A stretch of DNA of 35,409 nucleotides from the NCBI GenBank assembly GCA_015501075.1, contig JADNYJ010000334.1, forward strand, positions 1-35,409, given 5' to 3'. Numbering within the stretch: the stretch's first letter is position 1; the number at the start of each line of letters is the position of its first letter. The position numbers and the translations under genes were made by a program. Origin of the DNA: Gymnopilus junonius. Its lineage: Eukaryota; Basidiomycota; Agaricomycetes; Agaricales; Galerinaceae. Of this stretch, positions 33,467 to 35,409 are shown one piece after another. Under the pieces are notes generated by a model, which was not told the origin of the DNA, searched no databases, and saw only the letters and a program-made list of their open reading frames with translations.

Positions 33467-33837
33467 AGATAAAAAGGATTGTGGGGTATATTTTGTAGAA
33501 AAGAGTGTGGATGGGGTAGGTAACATGGTGGGATGAAGAGAAATGTAAGGTAGACTGCATACATTCTGGTACCATGTCACATGACCAGCGTGACACTATT
33601 TAGAGCCTTTGGCAGAGAAATTGATGTATTTCGAATGGGGCACGCTCAGTTTTGGAGTAAATTAAAATTGGTCTTTGCCAAAAGTAGCATTTTTGTAATA
33701 TCTAAAAACTGGCAAAGATAATTTTGCAAGAAATTCCTTCCTTGGAATGCCCCATTCAATTCAAGTCAGGGGCGCACAAGTAATGACTATGGTGGGCGGA
33801 CGCATCGCATCCTCGTTTACGATGCATCAAATGAGCC
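33467..33837. repeat. inverted repeat GAATGGGGCA / TGCCCCATTC
   Basis: A perfect 10-bp inverted repeat at 33633-33642 and 33748-33757 bounds a 125-bp AT-rich segment with an inner CTTTGCCA / TGGCAAAG hairpin (near 33673 and 33710). The next bases differ by C/T at CpG/TpG. It may be a small MITE or a solo element end. No gene seen. Confidence 0.55.
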
Positions 33838-35409
33838 ATGCCTCCAAAGAGAAAGTTCAACCCAATTGCCAACCTTGTCAATTTTATTACACCAAAGCTT
33901 AAGAAATGGAAAGTGGTGAAGCCAAGACCAGAAACAACAGAAACTATGGGGAAAGAAAATGAGGCTACATTTGCAGTTGCATGTCCTTTTCTTTCTTTCT
34001 TTGCATCCTTACTTACCAAGATGACAAGGGAAACATTCTTTCAGTTAATGAGATAGTCTATGAGGAAGATTCAATGTCTATCAGCACAGATTCAGCTGAA
34101 TCTATCAAGGAACCCATACCAATAGTCACGGAATCATTTCCAACTTTTGCAGCAGTAATTATGGATGCATCTGGCAAGAAATTTTGCACAGTTGAACCAG
34201 AAAATTCTATGTGCAATCAGGAAGGTCAGTTTAAATGTTTCTGTGAGCTCAAACCTTGAAACATACTGATGTATTTGTGCAGTTTGTGAAGAGGGTGGTG
34301 ATCAGCCCTCTTCTGAGCTGATTGATGACAGTGACAATGAGGCTGCTGCATCCCCAAAGGAAACTACCAAGAGGGTAATTTATGCACTGAATCTCGAGGA
34401 TGTTAAATCAGCTTTACAAGACCTTACCAGCATTTTAAAGCCTCCCTGAAAGGACAAAAGGCAGTCATATAAAGATCCAGGCCTCGACAAGAAAACAATT
34501 AGATGTCTGGAGGACATGCAGATTTTCTGCCATAAGTATATAGAACTGGCAGAAAAAAAACCTGAGGGAAGAGGCCTCTGGACGGAAGCCTCTCTTGAAA
34601 CTTCTCACATCCTCAGCCATATGAAGGAAGGTTCAAAGCTCCCTGGACAAAGAAAATCCAAGGAACTCTGAAAATGGGTCAGGGAGTTTATAGCAGATTG
34701 AGAAGAAATTCCAAGCTGTCAATGGCAAACATCAGGATGGTCATTGATTGATGACGAGGACTTCGCATAGGAAATTCATGCTCACCTTCAGTCACTCCCA
34801 GCAGATGAAGTTGTTGCTGAGGTGATCGTCCGCTTCCTTGACATGCCCGAAATGTTGCAAAGACTGCAGAGGAAAAAAACTATTTCAGTTGAAACAGCTC
34901 AGTGATGGCTAAAGAAAATGGGTTACCATTGGGTATATGATCTGAAAGGTCAATACGTCGATGGACATGAAAGGGATGATGTGGTCAATTACTGTCAGAA
35001 GGTATTCCTCCAGGCAATAGAGAAACTCAAGGACCGACAAATGACTTACAGTTCAAAGGATGGACCGCTGAAGGAACCTCCCCCAGCATTCAGCATGTCA
35101 TCATTTGGTATCATGATGAATCAACATTCTATGCTCATGATCACCGGCAAAAGTGATGGGTGCACAGTTCTGAAACCGCAAAACCTTATAAAAAAGGAGA
35201 AGGGCATCAGAGATGGTCACTGACTTCATTTCTGCAGAATATGGATGGTTACGCTCACCTGATGGGAAGAAAAGTGCGAGGGTCCTTTTCAAAGCCAGCA
35301 AGAATTGCAATGGTTATTTTGACAATGAAGACATTTGGAAGCAAGCCTCTGCTGCTGCCGAAATCATGAAGGAATATTACCCTAATGAAGACCATATTTT
35401 CATGTTTGA
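33838..35409 (+). pseudogene. DDE-superfamily transposase (Tc1/IS630-like signature), N-terminal part, cut by window edge
   Basis: ATG 33838 (MPPKRKFNPIANLVNF). Introns are likely at 33983-34020 (38 bp) and 34225-34282 (58 bp), both GT-AG and phase-consistent. An acidic segment leads to TAQ-stop-WLKKMGYHWVYD, YVDGHERDDVVNY, WYHDESTFYAHDHRQK (HDESTFYA is the first catalytic Asp block), then in a shifted frame MVTDFISAEYGWLRSPDGKK and SKNCNGYFDNEDIWKQA to the window end. The second Asp and the Glu lie beyond it. In-frame stops: TGA 34447-34449, 34669-34671, 34699-34701, 34903-34905 and 35154-35156; TAG 34768-34770. At least four TGA fall where relatives have Arg. One shift lies between about 35040 and 35100 and another near 35210. 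The family is a multi-copy Agaricomycete transposase; assignment to Tc1/IS630 is tentative. Confidence 0.7.

Overview
The window looks like a transposon-rich segment of an Agaricomycete (mushroom-forming basidiomycete) genome. The reasons are short GT-AG introns of about 47-69 bp inside clearly coding frames, a Plavaka-type transposase with an N-terminal C2H2 finger, a DUF6532-type gene, and several multi-copy protein families that I recognise from Agaricomycetes but for which I know no function. I found no rRNA, tRNA or CRISPR array. Family names come from recognition of motifs, not from a search.

Layout. 1-811: partial beta-trefoil (ricin-B-type) lectin-like gene on the minus strand, running off the left edge. 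1567-4380: 5'-truncated Ty3/gypsy chromovirus-type retroelement (minus; integrase to chromodomain plus tail). 4381-6413: short repeats, including an AACTGGTT-rich block flanked by direct repeats. 6414-12481: a CpG-rich block with two divergently transcribed multi-exon genes, DUF6532 (minus) and a Plavaka transposase (plus), starts 249 bp apart. 12482-13775: GGGCT-rich and palindromic repeats. 13776-16478: decayed gene of unknown-function family A (minus). 16479-19305: tandem repeats, including an alternating 66/128-bp array built on a 15-bp inverted repeat. 19306-21951: decayed gene of unknown-function family B (minus, about 870 codons visible). 21952-28570: Ty1/copia element (minus) whose LTRs match in U3 only, with a 230-bp MITE inside RNase H. 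28571-28720: coding fragment abutting that LTR. 30036-31981: SNF2-type helicase fragment running into a PIF/Harbinger transposase fragment. 32257-33466: Myb/SANT-like gene (minus), the usual Harbinger partner. 33838-35409: another DDE transposase, cut by the right edge.

The main theme is decay. In nearly every element the frame is readable through many stops, most of them TGA where the family would have arginine, as expected from CGA to TGA at CpG. CpG is scarce over most of the right-hand 23 kb but abundant in the 6.4-12.5 kb block. There each gene carries one TGA and one +1 shift, so that pair was probably inactivated recently. No gene here can be called intact with confidence.
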